64,000 nt of DNA from Streptomyces sp. DH12 (GCF_020873895.1 NZ_JAHWGT010000002.1:281749-345748), one strand, 5' to 3'; shown: positions 27,288 to 35,786, counted from the first letter of the stretch. Notes: generated from the letters alone by a model not told the origin. Made by a program: numbers and translations.

Positions 27288-28076
27288 CTACTTCGGGTCG
27301 CGGGCGAAGAGGGACCTGGACCAGGCGTAGCCGAGCGCGGCCAGGCCCAGGGACCAGGCGACGGCCAGCCAGCCGTTGTGGCCGATCCCGCTGCCGAGCA
27401 GCAGCCCGCGCAGGGTCTCGATGGCCGGGGTGAAGGGCTGGTACTGGGCGATCGGCTGGAACCAGCCGGGCATCGAGTCGACCGGGACGAAGGCGCTGGA
27501 GATGAACGGCAGGAAGATCAGCGGCATGGCGTTGTTGCCGGCCGCCTCGGCGTTGGGGCTGGCCAGGCCCATCCCGACCGCGATCCAGGTGAGCGCCAGG
27601 GCGAACAGCGTGAGCAGCCCGAACGCCGCCGCCCACTCCAGCGCGGTGGCGTTCGTGGCCCGGAAGCCGATGGCCACCGCGACGGCCCCGACGAGGAGCA
27701 CGCTCAGGACGCACTGCAGCACGCTGCCGACGACGTGCCCGACGAGCACCGACCCGCGGTGGACGGCCATCGTGCGGAAGCGGGCGATGATGCCCTCGTT
27801 CATGTCGGTGGCGACGGACACCGCGCTGCCGATCGTGGTGCCGCCGATGGTCAGCAGCAGGATGCCCGGCACGAGGTACGCGACGTACCGGGAGCGGTCC
27901 ACCCCGCCGCCCATGCCGGCGCTCATCACGTCGCCGAAGACGTAGACGAAGAGCAGCAGCATGACGACCGGCGTGAGCAGCAGGTTCAGCGTCAGCGACG
28001 GGTAGCGGCGGGCGTGCAGCAGGTTGCGCCGCAGCATGGTGGAGGAGTCGCGCACGGCGAGGGTGAGGGAGCTCAT
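27288..28076 (-). CDS. ABC-2 type exporter permease (DrrB-like)
   Basis: A 262-residue inner-membrane permease with six hydrophobic helices, the first at LTLNLLLTPVVMLLLFVYVFG and the last near GWLAVAWSLGLAALGYAW. RYVAYLVPGILLL and the NAMPLIFLPFISSAFVPVDSMP segment are typical of DrrB-type drug and lipid exporters. Its ATG overlaps the ATPase stop by four bases. Convergence with the phenazine arm invites an export role, but the operon it shares with DUF4097 and HicB-like genes looks, from memory, like a recurring Streptomyces arrangement, so it may be independent of phenazine. Confidence 0.88.
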   Translation of the reverse strand: MSSLTLAVRDSSTMLRRNLLHARRYPSLTLNLLLTPVVMLLLFVYVFGDVMSAGMGGGVDRSRYVAYLVPGILLLTIGGTTIGSAVSVATDMNEGIIARFRTMAVHRGSVLVGHVVGSVLQCVLSVLLVGAVAVAIGFRATNATALEWAAAFGLLTLFALALTWIAVGMGLASPNAEAAGNNAMPLIFLPFISSAFVPVDSMPGWFQPIAQYQPFTPAIETLRGLLLGSGIGHNGWLAVAWSLGLAALGYAWSRSLFARDPK

Positions 28077-29119
28077 CGCAGGTCCTTGCGGGGCTGGTGG
28101 GGGACGGTGGAGCCGGTCAGGGCGAAGAACACGTCGTCGAGGTCGGGGGTGTGCACGGTCAGCTCGTCCGCCTCGACGCCGGTGGCGTCCAGCCAGTCGA
28201 GGAGGGAGCGCAGTTCGCGCTGGCTGCCGTCGCTGGGGATGTGCAGCGCGAGTGCCTCGTCGTCGGCGGCGGCGCCCGGGACCGGGCCGAGGGCCGCCCC
28301 GGAGGTCGCCCCGCGCAGCGCGCCGGCGGCGTGCCGGTACGCGGACGGGTCGGAGAAGCGGAGCTTTACGTGCCGGCCCGGGACGAGCCGCTTCAGCTCC
28401 TCGGCGCTGCCCTCGGCGGCGATCCTGCCGCCGTTCAGTACCGCGATGCGGTCGGCGAGCTGGTCGGCCTCCTCCAGGTACTGCGTGGTGAGGAAGACGG
28501 TGACGCCGTCGGAGACGAGTTCGCGGATGATCTGCCACATGTTGTGGCGGCTGCGCGGGTCGAGGCCGGTGGTCGGCTCGTCGAGGAAGATGACCCGCGG
28601 GCCGCCGACGAGGGTCATGGCGATGTCGAGCCGGCGCTTCATGCCACCGGAGTAGCTCTGGGCGGGCTTCCGGGCGGCGTCGACGAGGTCGAACCGCTCC
28701 AGCAGCTCGGCGGAGATCCGGCGTCCCTCGCGCTTGGGCAGGTGGTGCAGGTCCGCCATGAGGAGCATGTTCTCCTCACCGGTGATCAGCCCGTCGACGG
28801 CGGAGAACTGCCCGGTGACGCCGATGGCGGCACGGACCCCGTCCGGTGAGGTGGCGACGTCGTGTCCGGCGACCTCGGCCCGCCCGCCGTCGGCGGTGAC
28901 GAGCGTGGAGAGGATCTTCACGGCGGTGGTCTTGCCGGCGCCGTTCGGCCCGAGCAGCGCGAACACGGACCCGGCGGGCACGTGCAGGTCGATGCCGTCG
29001 AGGACGGTCCTTTCGCCGTACGCCTTGCGCAGGCCGACGGCGTGGACCGCGGCGGGGGCGGCGGACGGCGACGGGCGACCGGCGCCGGTTGTTGAGGTGG
29101 GCATGACAGAAGAAGGCAT
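28073..29119 (-). CDS. ABC exporter ATPase (DrrA-like)
   Basis: A 348-residue ATP-binding subunit. Walker A GPNGAGKTT, the signature YSGGMKRRLDIAMTL, Walker B VIFLDEPTTGLDPRSR and the H-loop TQYLEEADQLADR are all present, followed by the C-terminal DrrA-type domain (LHIPSDGSQRELRSLLDWLD). GGGAGG six bases before ATG 29119 sets the start. It works with the downstream permease to export a lipophilic compound across the cytoplasmic membrane. Confidence 0.9.
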   Translation of the reverse strand: MPSSVMPTSTTGAGRPSPSAAPAAVHAVGLRKAYGERTVLDGIDLHVPAGSVFALLGPNGAGKTTAVKILSTLVTADGGRAEVAGHDVATSPDGVRAAIGVTGQFSAVDGLITGEENMLLMADLHHLPKREGRRISAELLERFDLVDAARKPAQSYSGGMKRRLDIAMTLVGGPRVIFLDEPTTGLDPRSRHNMWQIIRELVSDGVTVFLTTQYLEEADQLADRIAVLNGGRIAAEGSAEELKRLVPGRHVKLRFSDPSAYRHAAGALRGATSGAALGPVPGAAADDEALALHIPSDGSQRELRSLLDWLDATGVEADELTVHTPDLDDVFFALTGSTVPHQPRKDLR

Positions 29120-29199
29120 GGGCCCTCCCGTTCGGAGGTCGAGGTGTTCTCGGCGGTCGGGGCGTTCTCGGGTGCGGAGGCGTTCCCGGGTGTCCGGGT

Positions 29200-29358
29200 G
29201 TGACCGGTGACCGGTGACCGGTGACCGGTGACCGGGCGGCCGGGGCGGCCGGGGCGGCCGGGGCGGCCGGGGTGTCGTACGGAGGAGCCGGTCCGCCGGG
29301 GTGTCGTACGGCGGAGCCGGTCCGCCGGGGTGTCGTACGGCGGAGCCGGTCCGCCGGG
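29200..29358. repeat. Three stacked tandem-repeat arrays
   Basis: Five copies of the heptamer GTGACCG (29200-29234), then four copies of the nonamer GGCGGCCGG (29235-29270), then three copies of a 29-bp unit (29272-29358) that begins GTGTCGTACGG. Each 29-mer contains a small palindrome, CGGCGGA / TCCGCCG around GCCGG (first copy CGGAGGA on the left). The block fills the space between the exporter operon and the DUF4097 stop codon and ends one base before that stop. It can fold into serial hairpins, so it may act as a terminator or mRNA-end protector as well as a mutable repeat. Confidence 0.8.
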
Positions 29359-29359
29359 G

Positions 29360-30202
29360 TCAGGGCCTGGCGCGGCGGACGTCGATGTTGCCGTACCGCG
29401 TACGGGCGCGGATCGTGACGGTGTCCTCGCCCTCCTGCGGGGCCCCGGACGAGGCGAGCGTGTTGCGGACCTGCCCGGAGGTCGAGCTGACGTCGAGCCA
29501 GGCGGCGCTGCCCTCGCGGACGCCGACCTCGATGGCGCCGTAGGAGGTCTCCAACCGGGCGGTGCCGCGCGCCACCTCCCCCACGCGCAGGGTGCCGTGG
29601 GCGGTGGTGGCGGTGACGGAGTCCTCGGCGCGGCCGATCTCGATGTCGCCGTTCGCGCCGCTCACCCGCAGTTCGCCGGTCGCGGCGCCGACGGTGGTGG
29701 TGCCGTGCGAGTTCTTCAGGACGGCGGGGCCGCCGACGAACCCGACGCGCATGCTGCCGGAGCTCGTGGTGATCTCGGCCGCGCCCTCCACCCGGTCGAC
29801 GGCGATGGACCCGTGCGACGCGGTCAGCCGCAGCGGCCCGGTCGTGTCGAGGCGGACGTCACCGGACGAGGTCTTCACGTGGACCTCGCCGAGCCGCCCC
29901 TCGCCCAGCATCTGGGTCCAGGCGCCGGACATGTCGACGTGCGAGCCGGTGGGCAGTCCGACCGCCACGTCGACGACGCCGGTGCGGCCGAGGGGGTTGG
30001 ACTTGGGCGTCCTGACGGTCAGTACGCCGTTCGCGTACGAGACTTCCGTCCGGTCGGCCACCCGCACGTCCGGCTCGCGCTTCGGGTCGCGGGGCCGGAC
30101 CTCGACGACGGTGTCGAGCCGGTCGCCCGCGGTGAACGTGAGGGAACCGGCCTCCACGTGCGCCGTGGCCTTGATCGCTTCAGGGGTGTCGAAAGAAGGC
30201 AT
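29360..30202 (-). CDS. DUF4097-family beta-repeat protein
   Basis: A 280-residue protein made of repeating beta strands (VKTSSGDVRLDTTGPLRL, ITTSSGSMRVGFVGG, VSGANGDIEIGRAEDS and so on), the DUF4097 or DUF4098-like right-handed beta pattern. It has no signal peptide or membrane helix, so it is probably cytosolic. The function of the family is unknown. ATG 30202 gives a start shortly before the beta repeats, with AGGAGG eleven bases upstream. It is co-oriented with the HicB-like gene upstream and the exporter genes downstream. Confidence 0.78.
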   Translation of the reverse strand: MPSFDTPEAIKATAHVEAGSLTFTAGDRLDTVVEVRPRDPKREPDVRVADRTEVSYANGVLTVRTPKSNPLGRTGVVDVAVGLPTGSHVDMSGAWTQMLGEGRLGEVHVKTSSGDVRLDTTGPLRLTASHGSIAVDRVEGAAEITTSSGSMRVGFVGGPAVLKNSHGTTTVGAATGELRVSGANGDIEIGRAEDSVTATTAHGTLRVGEVARGTARLETSYGAIEVGVREGSAAWLDVSSTSGQVRNTLASSGAPQEGEDTVTIRARTRYGNIDVRRARP

Positions 30203-30282
30203 GACTGTCCCGTCCTCCTGGGTCTGCGGAACATCCGCGCTGGTGGGGCGCGTGTGAGTGAAGTGGTGCGGGCTGGGTGCGG

Positions 30283-30798
30283 TCAGCGCACCCAGCCCGT
30301 GAAGCTCTGTCCGTGGCTCCGGGCCCGCTGCGCCGTGCGCGGCCCGGCACCCCCGTCGACCGCGGCCGACACGGCGCGCACCAGCCACGCGTTGAGGGAC
30401 AGCCCCTCGCGTGTCGCGGCCTCCTCGGCGCGCGCCTTGAGGGGCGCGGGCAGCCGCAGGTTGACGCGTGCGGTACCGCCCTCCTCGCCGTCGGCGGGGG
30501 TGGGCGTGTCGGCTTCGAGCGGCGGGGCCGGCTCCGCGGGGACACCGCCGTCGGTGGGCGGCGGCGTCACCACGAAGTCGGGGTCGAGCCCGCGCAGCCG
30601 CACGTCGACCGAGCCGGGCGCCAGCTCGCGGGTGATCTCGTCCATCGCGGCGGAGAGCACGTTGAGCAGCGTCAGCCGGGCCGCCGACTCCAGGGGGGCG
30701 GTAAGCCGCTCCGCCAGCTCGCGCGCTTCGCCCCCGCCGGCTTCGGCGGCCACCGCGAGTTCCCGGCGGAGGGTGTCGACATACGGGGTGAGGTCCAT
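30283..30798 (-). CDS. HicB-like/ribbon-helix-helix DNA-binding protein
   Basis: A 171-residue protein whose C-terminal part, VNLRLPAPLKARAEEAATREGLSLNAWLVRAVSAAV, is a ribbon-helix-helix domain of the kind found in HicB antitoxins and Arc-type repressors. The N-terminal half is helical and carries the conserved MDLTPYVDTLRRELAVAAEAGG. No HicA toxin is nearby, so it is best read as a repressor of its own operon (DUF4097 and exporter). Direct repeats over its promoter support this. Confidence 0.72.
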   Translation of the reverse strand: MDLTPYVDTLRRELAVAAEAGGGEARELAERLTAPLESAARLTLLNVLSAAMDEITRELAPGSVDVRLRGLDPDFVVTPPPTDGGVPAEPAPPLEADTPTPADGEEGGTARVNLRLPAPLKARAEEAATREGLSLNAWLVRAVSAAVDGGAGPRTAQRARSHGQSFTGWVR

Positions 30799-30808
30799 AG
30801 CGCCATCA

Positions 30809-30827
30809 TGGCACCATATTGGCACCA
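30809..30827 (-). promoter_or_regulatory. Tandem TGGCACCA operators at the HicB-like promoter
   Basis: TGGCACCA occurs at 30809-30816 and 30820-30827, an 11-bp period that puts both copies on one DNA face. Related copies lie further upstream (GTGGCACCAC near 30920; TGGCGCC twice between 30955 and 30985). An AT-rich -10-like stretch lies between and in the copies. Ribbon-helix-helix repressors bind such direct repeats, so autoregulation is likely. Confidence 0.55.
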
Positions 30828-31079
30828 CGTGCAAGGCGGGTGGGCCAGCCGATCGAAGGGTGCGACGTGTGTACGCTGCTGACCTGGGTAAACGCACTGA
30901 CGTCACGCTCGAAATCGGTGGCACCACAGACGCCAGGGCGCTCGCCGCGCCGCAGAGTGGCGCCGCGAAGTGCCACAGTGGCGCCATCGAAGGCGCAGCC
31001 GTCCGCCTGTGACGCCCCTGTGACGTGAACTGTGGCCCCCGTCACCCACCTCCGGTCGACGCCCTGATGGGATGACCGG

Positions 31080-32039
31080 ATGAGCAGACCATCTCCCCTC
31101 CGCCGGGTCCTCGCGCCGACCGCGCCCCTCCCCGTCGTGTCACTCGCCACCGCCGCCCTGCTGCTCACCGCCTGCGGGACGGAGCGCACGGACGCGGGGC
31201 GCCCCGGCGCGAGTACGGCCGTGCCGCCGTCGTCGATGAGGGTCGACGACCCGGGCAAGGACGGCGTACGCGTCACCTCGCTGACCCTCGCACCTCCCTC
31301 CCCGTCCCCCTCGCCGAGCGCCGACTTCACCGTCTCCGCCGAAAGCCTCGACTCGGGCGTCTCCGCCACCTTCGAGGTGACCAACGACGGCACCGAGGCC
31401 CTCACCTACTCGATCGTCTTCACCTTCATGAGCGGCGACGGCGGCGCCATGGCCAATCCGACCGCGACCGTGCGCGACGTCGCACCCGGGAAGACCGCGT
31501 CAGCCACGGTCCGGGTCGGCGCGCTGCCCCCCACCACGCCGAGGATCACCCAGGTCAAGGTGGCGAAGGTGACCAAGGTGCCCGCGGCCGAGGCGCCGGC
31601 CGAGGCGGGCTCGTGCCCCTCCTCCGGCATCCGCGTCAGCGTCGACCAGGGCGACGCGGCGATGGGGCTGCGCGTCGTGGGCCTGCACCTCGACAACTGC
31701 GGCACGCGCCCCTACACCGTCGAGGGCTACCCGCTGCTGGAACTCCTGGGCGAGGACCGCGAACCCGTCGACGGCGTCACGATCCTCGACGGCAGCGGCG
31801 AGATCACCACCGGAGCCGGCCCCGACGAACGGCCCCGCCCCGTCACGCTCGCCCCCGGCGAGTCGGCGACCGCCGGCCTGGTCTGGCGCAACACCGTCGA
31901 GTCCGGCACACCGGTGGACGTCCCCTACGTCCGGGTCCGGGCGAAGGCGGGCGCCGACCCCGTGACGGTGACCCCGAACCTCGACCTCGGCACCACCGGG
32001 AAGCTCGGCGTCCGACCGTGGAAGAAGACGCAGCGCTGA
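31080..32039 (+). CDS. DUF4232 secreted lipoprotein
   Basis: A 319-residue lipoprotein. The N terminus has basic residues, a hydrophobic core and the lipobox LLTAC with C32 as the lipid anchor. A Ser/Pro-rich linker and a beta-rich middle domain (FEVTNDGTEALTYSIVFTF) precede the DUF4232 domain, SSGIRVSVDQGDAAMGLRVVGLHLDNCGTRPYTVEGYPLLELL, with its two conserved cysteines. It should sit on the outer face of the membrane; its role is unknown. It ends 5 bp from the convergent AraC gene with no clear terminator between. Confidence 0.85.
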   Translation: MSRPSPLRRVLAPTAPLPVVSLATAALLLTACGTERTDAGRPGASTAVPPSSMRVDDPGKDGVRVTSLTLAPPSPSPSPSADFTVSAESLDSGVSATFEVTNDGTEALTYSIVFTFMSGDGGAMANPTATVRDVAPGKTASATVRVGALPPTTPRITQVKVAKVTKVPAAEAPAEAGSCPSSGIRVSVDQGDAAMGLRVVGLHLDNCGTRPYTVEGYPLLELLGEDREPVDGVTILDGSGEITTGAGPDERPRPVTLAPGESATAGLVWRNTVESGTPVDVPYVRVRAKAGADPVTVTPNLDLGTTGKLGVRPWKKTQR

Positions 32040-32044
32040 GGCTG

Positions 32045-33091
32045 TCAGCCCATGGAACCGGGCCGGGAGAAGCGGCCACTCTCCGGAGACCGGCCGGCGC
32101 GGCGCAGGGTCGCGGGTGTGGTGCCGTACCAGCGGTGGACGGCGCGGCGCAGGGCGCGGGCGTCGGCGTAGCCGGTTCTGGCGGCTATCGCGTCGACGGT
32201 GAGGTCGGTGTCGTGGAGCATCCGTGTGATGTCGGCTCGGCGCAGGGCCTCGACCTCGTTCCTCCATGTGGTCCCGTGTGCGTCGAGGCGGCGCTGGAGG
32301 GTTCTGGTGCTGACGCCCATGCGCCGGGAGACGGTGGCCGGCTTGGGCGTTCCCTCGTGGTGGACGGAGGCGAGGGCGGCGCGGAAGAGGTCCAGCCAGT
32401 CGTGCAGGGGAACCGCGGTGGCCAGGCTCTGTTCGGCGTGCCTTCGCAGCACGCCCGACAGGCCGGGTTGGGCGTGGGGTGTCGGGGCCTTCAGGTCGGT
32501 GGCGAGGAAGGTGATCGAGCTGGTCGGTGCCTCGAAGTCGACGGCGCGGGTGCCGTACAGCTCGGTCAGGGCGCCGTGCCGGCGGGGAGCGCCGGCGGCC
32601 AGGGTGACGCGGAGGGGCACGAGACCGCGTCGTGCGGCCTCGCTGAGACGCCGCTGGTACAGGCCGAGTGCGTAGGCGCTGACGGCGCAGGCCGCCTCGT
32701 GGGTCAGATCGGCCTGGTTGACGTGGCTGACGGTGACGTGCTCGCCGTCCTCCGCGACTTCGAGGGTGTCCGTGCCGGTGTCGGCGACGGTGGCGAAGTA
32801 GGTGGAGGCGTCTCGGATCCCTTCCAGCGGGGTGGCCGCGGAGGTGATCAGGTAGTCCCAGACCCCGAGCGTGCCGATCCTCGACTGCTGTGCCAGCACC
32901 AAGGACAGCTCCGGCCACGGGGTGCGGACGGTGGTCAGTTCCGCGATGCGGTTGGCCGTGGCCGCGGGAATCCGGCACAGATCGTCGTTGAGGTGCTCGG
33001 AGGCCAGGCCCAGCAGGTGCGCGTATCCGGCCGGGGGCGTGTCGAGCAGACGTGCCGCCTTGACACTCAGACGGGTGAGGGCGGAGGACAT
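32045..33091 (-). CDS. AraC-family regulator with an arabinose_bd-type (OruR-like) N-terminal domain
   Basis: A 348-residue regulator. The first 200 residues match the ligand-binding domain of the OruR/ArgR-like AraC group (GYAHLLGLASEHLNDDLCRIPA, YFATVADTGTDTLEVAEDGEHV). The C-terminal pair of helix-turn-helices includes VSRRMGVSTRTLQRRLDAHGTTWRNEVEALRRADITRML and the second VDAIAARTGYADARALRRAVHRWYGTTPA. ATG 33091 fits the domain start. Its targets are unknown; the divergent small secreted protein gene is one candidate. Confidence 0.85.
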   Translation of the reverse strand: MSSALTRLSVKAARLLDTPPAGYAHLLGLASEHLNDDLCRIPAATANRIAELTTVRTPWPELSLVLAQQSRIGTLGVWDYLITSAATPLEGIRDASTYFATVADTGTDTLEVAEDGEHVTVSHVNQADLTHEAACAVSAYALGLYQRRLSEAARRGLVPLRVTLAAGAPRRHGALTELYGTRAVDFEAPTSSITFLATDLKAPTPHAQPGLSGVLRRHAEQSLATAVPLHDWLDLFRAALASVHHEGTPKPATVSRRMGVSTRTLQRRLDAHGTTWRNEVEALRRADITRMLHDTDLTVDAIAARTGYADARALRRAVHRWYGTTPATLRRAGRSPESGRFSRPGSMG

Positions 33092-33366
33092 CGTGCCCTG
33101 GTGCGCGGGTGGTACCACGGGGACGGAGCATAGCTTCCCGCGCTGTGGCGCCCGAGGTCCCCTCTGTGGCGCATGGTGTCCCGCTCGACGGACTGCCGGG
33201 CTTGTAGCGTCGACGACTGTCCGCATCCGACGCTTCCTCAGCCGGGCACGCCTCTCACGTGCTCCTCGGCTCGGGTGCGCATGTCCGTGGCGCCACGGGG
33301 GGCGCCACGGGATGGCCGTCGGGTGCACGGCCTGCCTGCAGTCTCGACAACGGGAGAAACGTTCAA
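33092..33366. promoter_or_regulatory. Divergent space between the AraC gene and the small secreted protein gene
   Basis: This 275-bp stretch holds no gene. It contains a CGCCACGG-type repeat pair near 33289-33312 and the GGGAG ribosome site of the downstream gene. No clear promoter hexamers could be assigned. Confidence 0.35.
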
Positions 33367-33771
33367 GTGAATCTGTTCCACAAGCGCTCGGCGAAGGCCC
33401 TCGGCGTCGGTCTCGCCGCGGTCGCCCTGATGGTCGGCACGGCGACGAGTGCGGCGGCGGGGACGACCGTGCACGCCTACACCACCGACGACAACCCCGG
33501 TGGCCACGCGTGGCTGCGCCATGACGGCGAGCGGTTCTACGTCCAGGACGACGACGCGGACGGCTACCGTGCCTCGGGGTACCTGCGTTTCAACGGGACC
33601 ACCCACCGCCTCGACGACGCCAACGGCGCCTCCACCGGTTCCAGCGCCGGGTGGGTGAGCAAGGACTTCGAGATCGCGGAGGACACCAAGTACGAGATCA
33701 GGGTCTGCCTGCGCGACGGCGCCGATGGTGCGGCGAAGTTCTGCAGCGCCTGGAAGGCCGGCTTGGCCTGA
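33367..33771 (+). CDS. Small secreted protein of unknown function
   Basis: A 134-residue exported protein with a clean signal peptide: KRSAKALGVGLAAVALMVGTATSAAAG with AAA-G cleavage. The mature part, about 100 residues, is acidic and beta-rich (HAWLRHDGERFYVQDDDADGYRASGYLRF) with two cysteines (in IRVCLRDG and AKFCSAW) that could form a disulphide. I do not recognise the family. GTG 33367 has GGGAG ten bases upstream. The AraC regulator diverges from it. Confidence 0.7.
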   Translation: MNLFHKRSAKALGVGLAAVALMVGTATSAAAGTTVHAYTTDDNPGGHAWLRHDGERFYVQDDDADGYRASGYLRFNGTTHRLDDANGASTGSSAGWVSKDFEIAEDTKYEIRVCLRDGADGAAKFCSAWKAGLA

Positions 33772-34092
33772 GGCCGTTCGCGGTTCCCGACGCCCGACGC
33801 CCGACGCCCGACGCCCGGAATCCGGAATCCGGAATCCGGGATCCGACTGGGGTGGCGTGGTGGCAGGACGGTGAAGTCCGCGGCCATCGTGCCGCAGCCC
33901 ACCGAGGACCGACATCGGCGTGACGGCCCGCCGGGTCGGCCTCTGGTCACCCCGCCTGACTCACGCGTCCCCGGCGGGCGACCGCGTGCCCCTCCACGCG
34001 GCGCGCACGGGCCGGCGTCCGGATCCGCAGGCGGGACCGCCGGTGTCCGGGTCCGGCGACGACGGACCCGGATCGGCGGGTGACAGGGGCCG
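33772..34092. repeat. Heptamer tandem repeats in an otherwise empty spacer
   Basis: Directly after the secreted protein gene CCCGACG occurs four times (33786-33813) and then GGAATCC three times (33817-33837). The remaining 250 bp up to the pectate lyase stop codon show no gene or hairpin I can defend. Confidence 0.6.
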
Positions 34093-35646
34093 TTACCCGG
34101 CGTAGGTCTCGTACTCGGCGACCTTCGGCGTACCGGTGGACCCGGTGATCTCGAAGGTGATCTTCTGCAGCGACGTCCGCGCGAAGGAGATGACGCCCGC
34201 TCCGCTGCCGGAGGTCAGGACGGCGCCGGTGTCGGCGTTGACGAGCCTCCAGGAGCCGATGCTGCCGGCGGATCCGGCCGCCTCCCGTATGTGCACACGG
34301 GAGACCGCGGTGGGGGAGCTCCACTTGATCGAGACGGAACCGGTCGAGCCGGTCGGCGACCAGTAGGTGCTCAGGTCGCCGTCCCGTACGTTGCCGTAGC
34401 TGGTGCCGTCAGCCTTGCTGGAACCGTCGGAGCCGGCCCCGATGCTGAGATTGGTGCCGCTGGGGGGCGTGGGCGTCGGCGTGGGTGTGGGCGTCGGGGT
34501 CGGTGTAGGGGTCGGCGTGGGGGTCGGGGTCGGCGTCTGGGGTGAGCAGTTGCCGTCCGACACCCGCAGGCCCTTGTCGGCGCCTGCCGTACGGCTCACG
34601 ACGTCCGGTACGCAGCCCGCGGCGTCCAGGCCGTAGGCGTACGGGATGCTGACGGTGGTGTTGGACCGCGGGTCGGGTCCGGCGGGGTTGTACTCGCCGC
34701 CGCGGGGCGACCAGGTCACGTTGTCGAAGACGTTGCCGCTGACCTGCCAGTATCCCGCCGCGTCGGTGTAGAAGGTGCCGAGGACGTCCTTGGAGTCCTC
34801 GAAGTAGTTGCCGTCCACCTTGGCGCGGGCCCCGGCCCGGGAGTTGATGCCCGAGTCGTTGAGGCTCTTGTAGTGGTTGTTGTAGATGTGGGCGATGCCC
34901 CCGCGCAGCAGCGGAGCACGGGAGTCGATGTTCTCGTACAGGTTGTGGTGGAAGGTGACGTAACCGTTGGAGGTGTCGGTCTCGCTGGAGCCGATGAGTC
35001 CGCCACGGCCGGAGTTGCGCAGGGTGCTGTAGGACAGCGTGACGTACTGGGTGTTGTCCTTCATGTCGAAGAGGCCGTCGTACCCCTCCGCCTCGCCGCC
35101 CGAAGCCTCCAGGGTGACGTGGTCGACCCAGACGTTGCGTACGTTGCTCTCCATGCCGATGGCGTCACCGCCGTTGGATGTGGGGGAGCCCGACTTCTTG
35201 ACGTTCCGCACGGTCACGTTCTGGATGATGATGTTGCGGGAGTCGCGGATGTGGATGCCCAGTTGGTCGAAGACGGCTCCGCTTCCGACCCCGAGAATGG
35301 TGACGTTGCTGATCTGCTTGAGCTCGATGACTCCGTCGGCGGTGCTGCAGCTGCCGCCCGACACCTTGCTGGTGTTGGCGTGGTTGATCCTCCCCTCCAC
35401 CTGGATGACGATGGGGGTGCTGCTGCTGGCCCGGCCGCACAGTGCCGCGTGGATCGCGGTTCCCGTGGTCGCCCGCACCGTCTGCCCGCCCGCCCCGCCG
35501 GTGGTCCCGCCGTTCTGGCTCGCGTAGCCGGTCGCGCCGGCGGCCGCCGCCGACGCCTTCGGCATCGGCAGAACCGCGCCCGCGGCGCCCGCGATGGCCA
35601 CGGTGGCCAGCGCCGTACAGAGTCGTAGTCCGACCCTTCGTCTCAT
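34093..35646 (-). CDS. Secreted pectate lyase (PL1) with a C-terminal discoidin-like carbohydrate-binding domain
   Basis: A 517-residue exported enzyme that cleaves polygalacturonate by beta-elimination. A signal peptide (about residues 1-34, ending ASAAA) is followed by a PL1 beta-helix: NVWVDHVTLEA, FDMKDNTQYVTLSYS and HHNLYENIDSRAPLLRGG, the latter with the catalytic arginine. A Thr-Pro repeat linker of about 30 residues joins it to a C-terminal F5/8-type (discoidin/CBM-like) domain, NLSIGAGSDGSSKADGTSYG through FEITGSTGTPKVAEYETYAG. The linker is encoded by a GT-rich tandem repeat (34468-34540). AGGGAAG precedes ATG 35646. A consensus promoter with a LacI-type operator lies upstream. Confidence 0.92.
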   Translation of the reverse strand: MRRRVGLRLCTALATVAIAGAAGAVLPMPKASAAAAGATGYASQNGGTTGGAGGQTVRATTGTAIHAALCGRASSSTPIVIQVEGRINHANTSKVSGGSCSTADGVIELKQISNVTILGVGSGAVFDQLGIHIRDSRNIIIQNVTVRNVKKSGSPTSNGGDAIGMESNVRNVWVDHVTLEASGGEAEGYDGLFDMKDNTQYVTLSYSTLRNSGRGGLIGSSETDTSNGYVTFHHNLYENIDSRAPLLRGGIAHIYNNHYKSLNDSGINSRAGARAKVDGNYFEDSKDVLGTFYTDAAGYWQVSGNVFDNVTWSPRGGEYNPAGPDPRSNTTVSIPYAYGLDAAGCVPDVVSRTAGADKGLRVSDGNCSPQTPTPTPTPTPTPTPTPTPTPTPTPPSGTNLSIGAGSDGSSKADGTSYGNVRDGDLSTYWSPTGSTGSVSIKWSSPTAVSRVHIREAAGSAGSIGSWRLVNADTGAVLTSGSGAGVISFARTSLQKITFEITGSTGTPKVAEYETYAG

Positions 35647-35737
35647 GGTGGCTTCCCTTTCGTCTTCACCTGTCGGCGCCGTGATGGCGGCACCGGTCGC
35701 CACCGTCGGCTCGGCCGGGCGACGGCGGATGGTTCGG

Positions 35738-35786
35738 GAAAGCGCTTTCTGGCCGCGAGAATAGGGTCCGCCCACTGGAGTGACAA
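35738..35786 (-). promoter_or_regulatory. Pectate lyase promoter with a LacI-family operator
   Basis: On the minus strand TTGTCA (35781-35786), a 17-bp gap and TATTCT (35758-35763) form a near-consensus promoter. Downstream of the expected start lies the perfect 12-bp palindrome GAAAGCGCTTTC (35738-35749), a LacI/GalR-type operator with central CG. A repressor bound there would block the polymerase. The rest of the 35647-36150 space, beyond the hairpin at 36099-36120, holds no gene. Confidence 0.75.

Noticed and set aside
27288-29119. Dedicated phenazine exporter as a firm call
   Set aside because: The exporter shares an operon with DUF4097 and HicB-like genes, is separated from phz genes by a strong terminator and runs in the opposite direction; kept only as a possibility.
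29200-29358. Possible CRISPR array
   Set aside because: Units are contiguous tandem repeats without unique spacers, and no cas genes are present.
30283-30798. HicAB toxin-antitoxin module
   Set aside because: Only the HicB-like ribbon-helix-helix part exists; there is no small HicA-like gene on either side.
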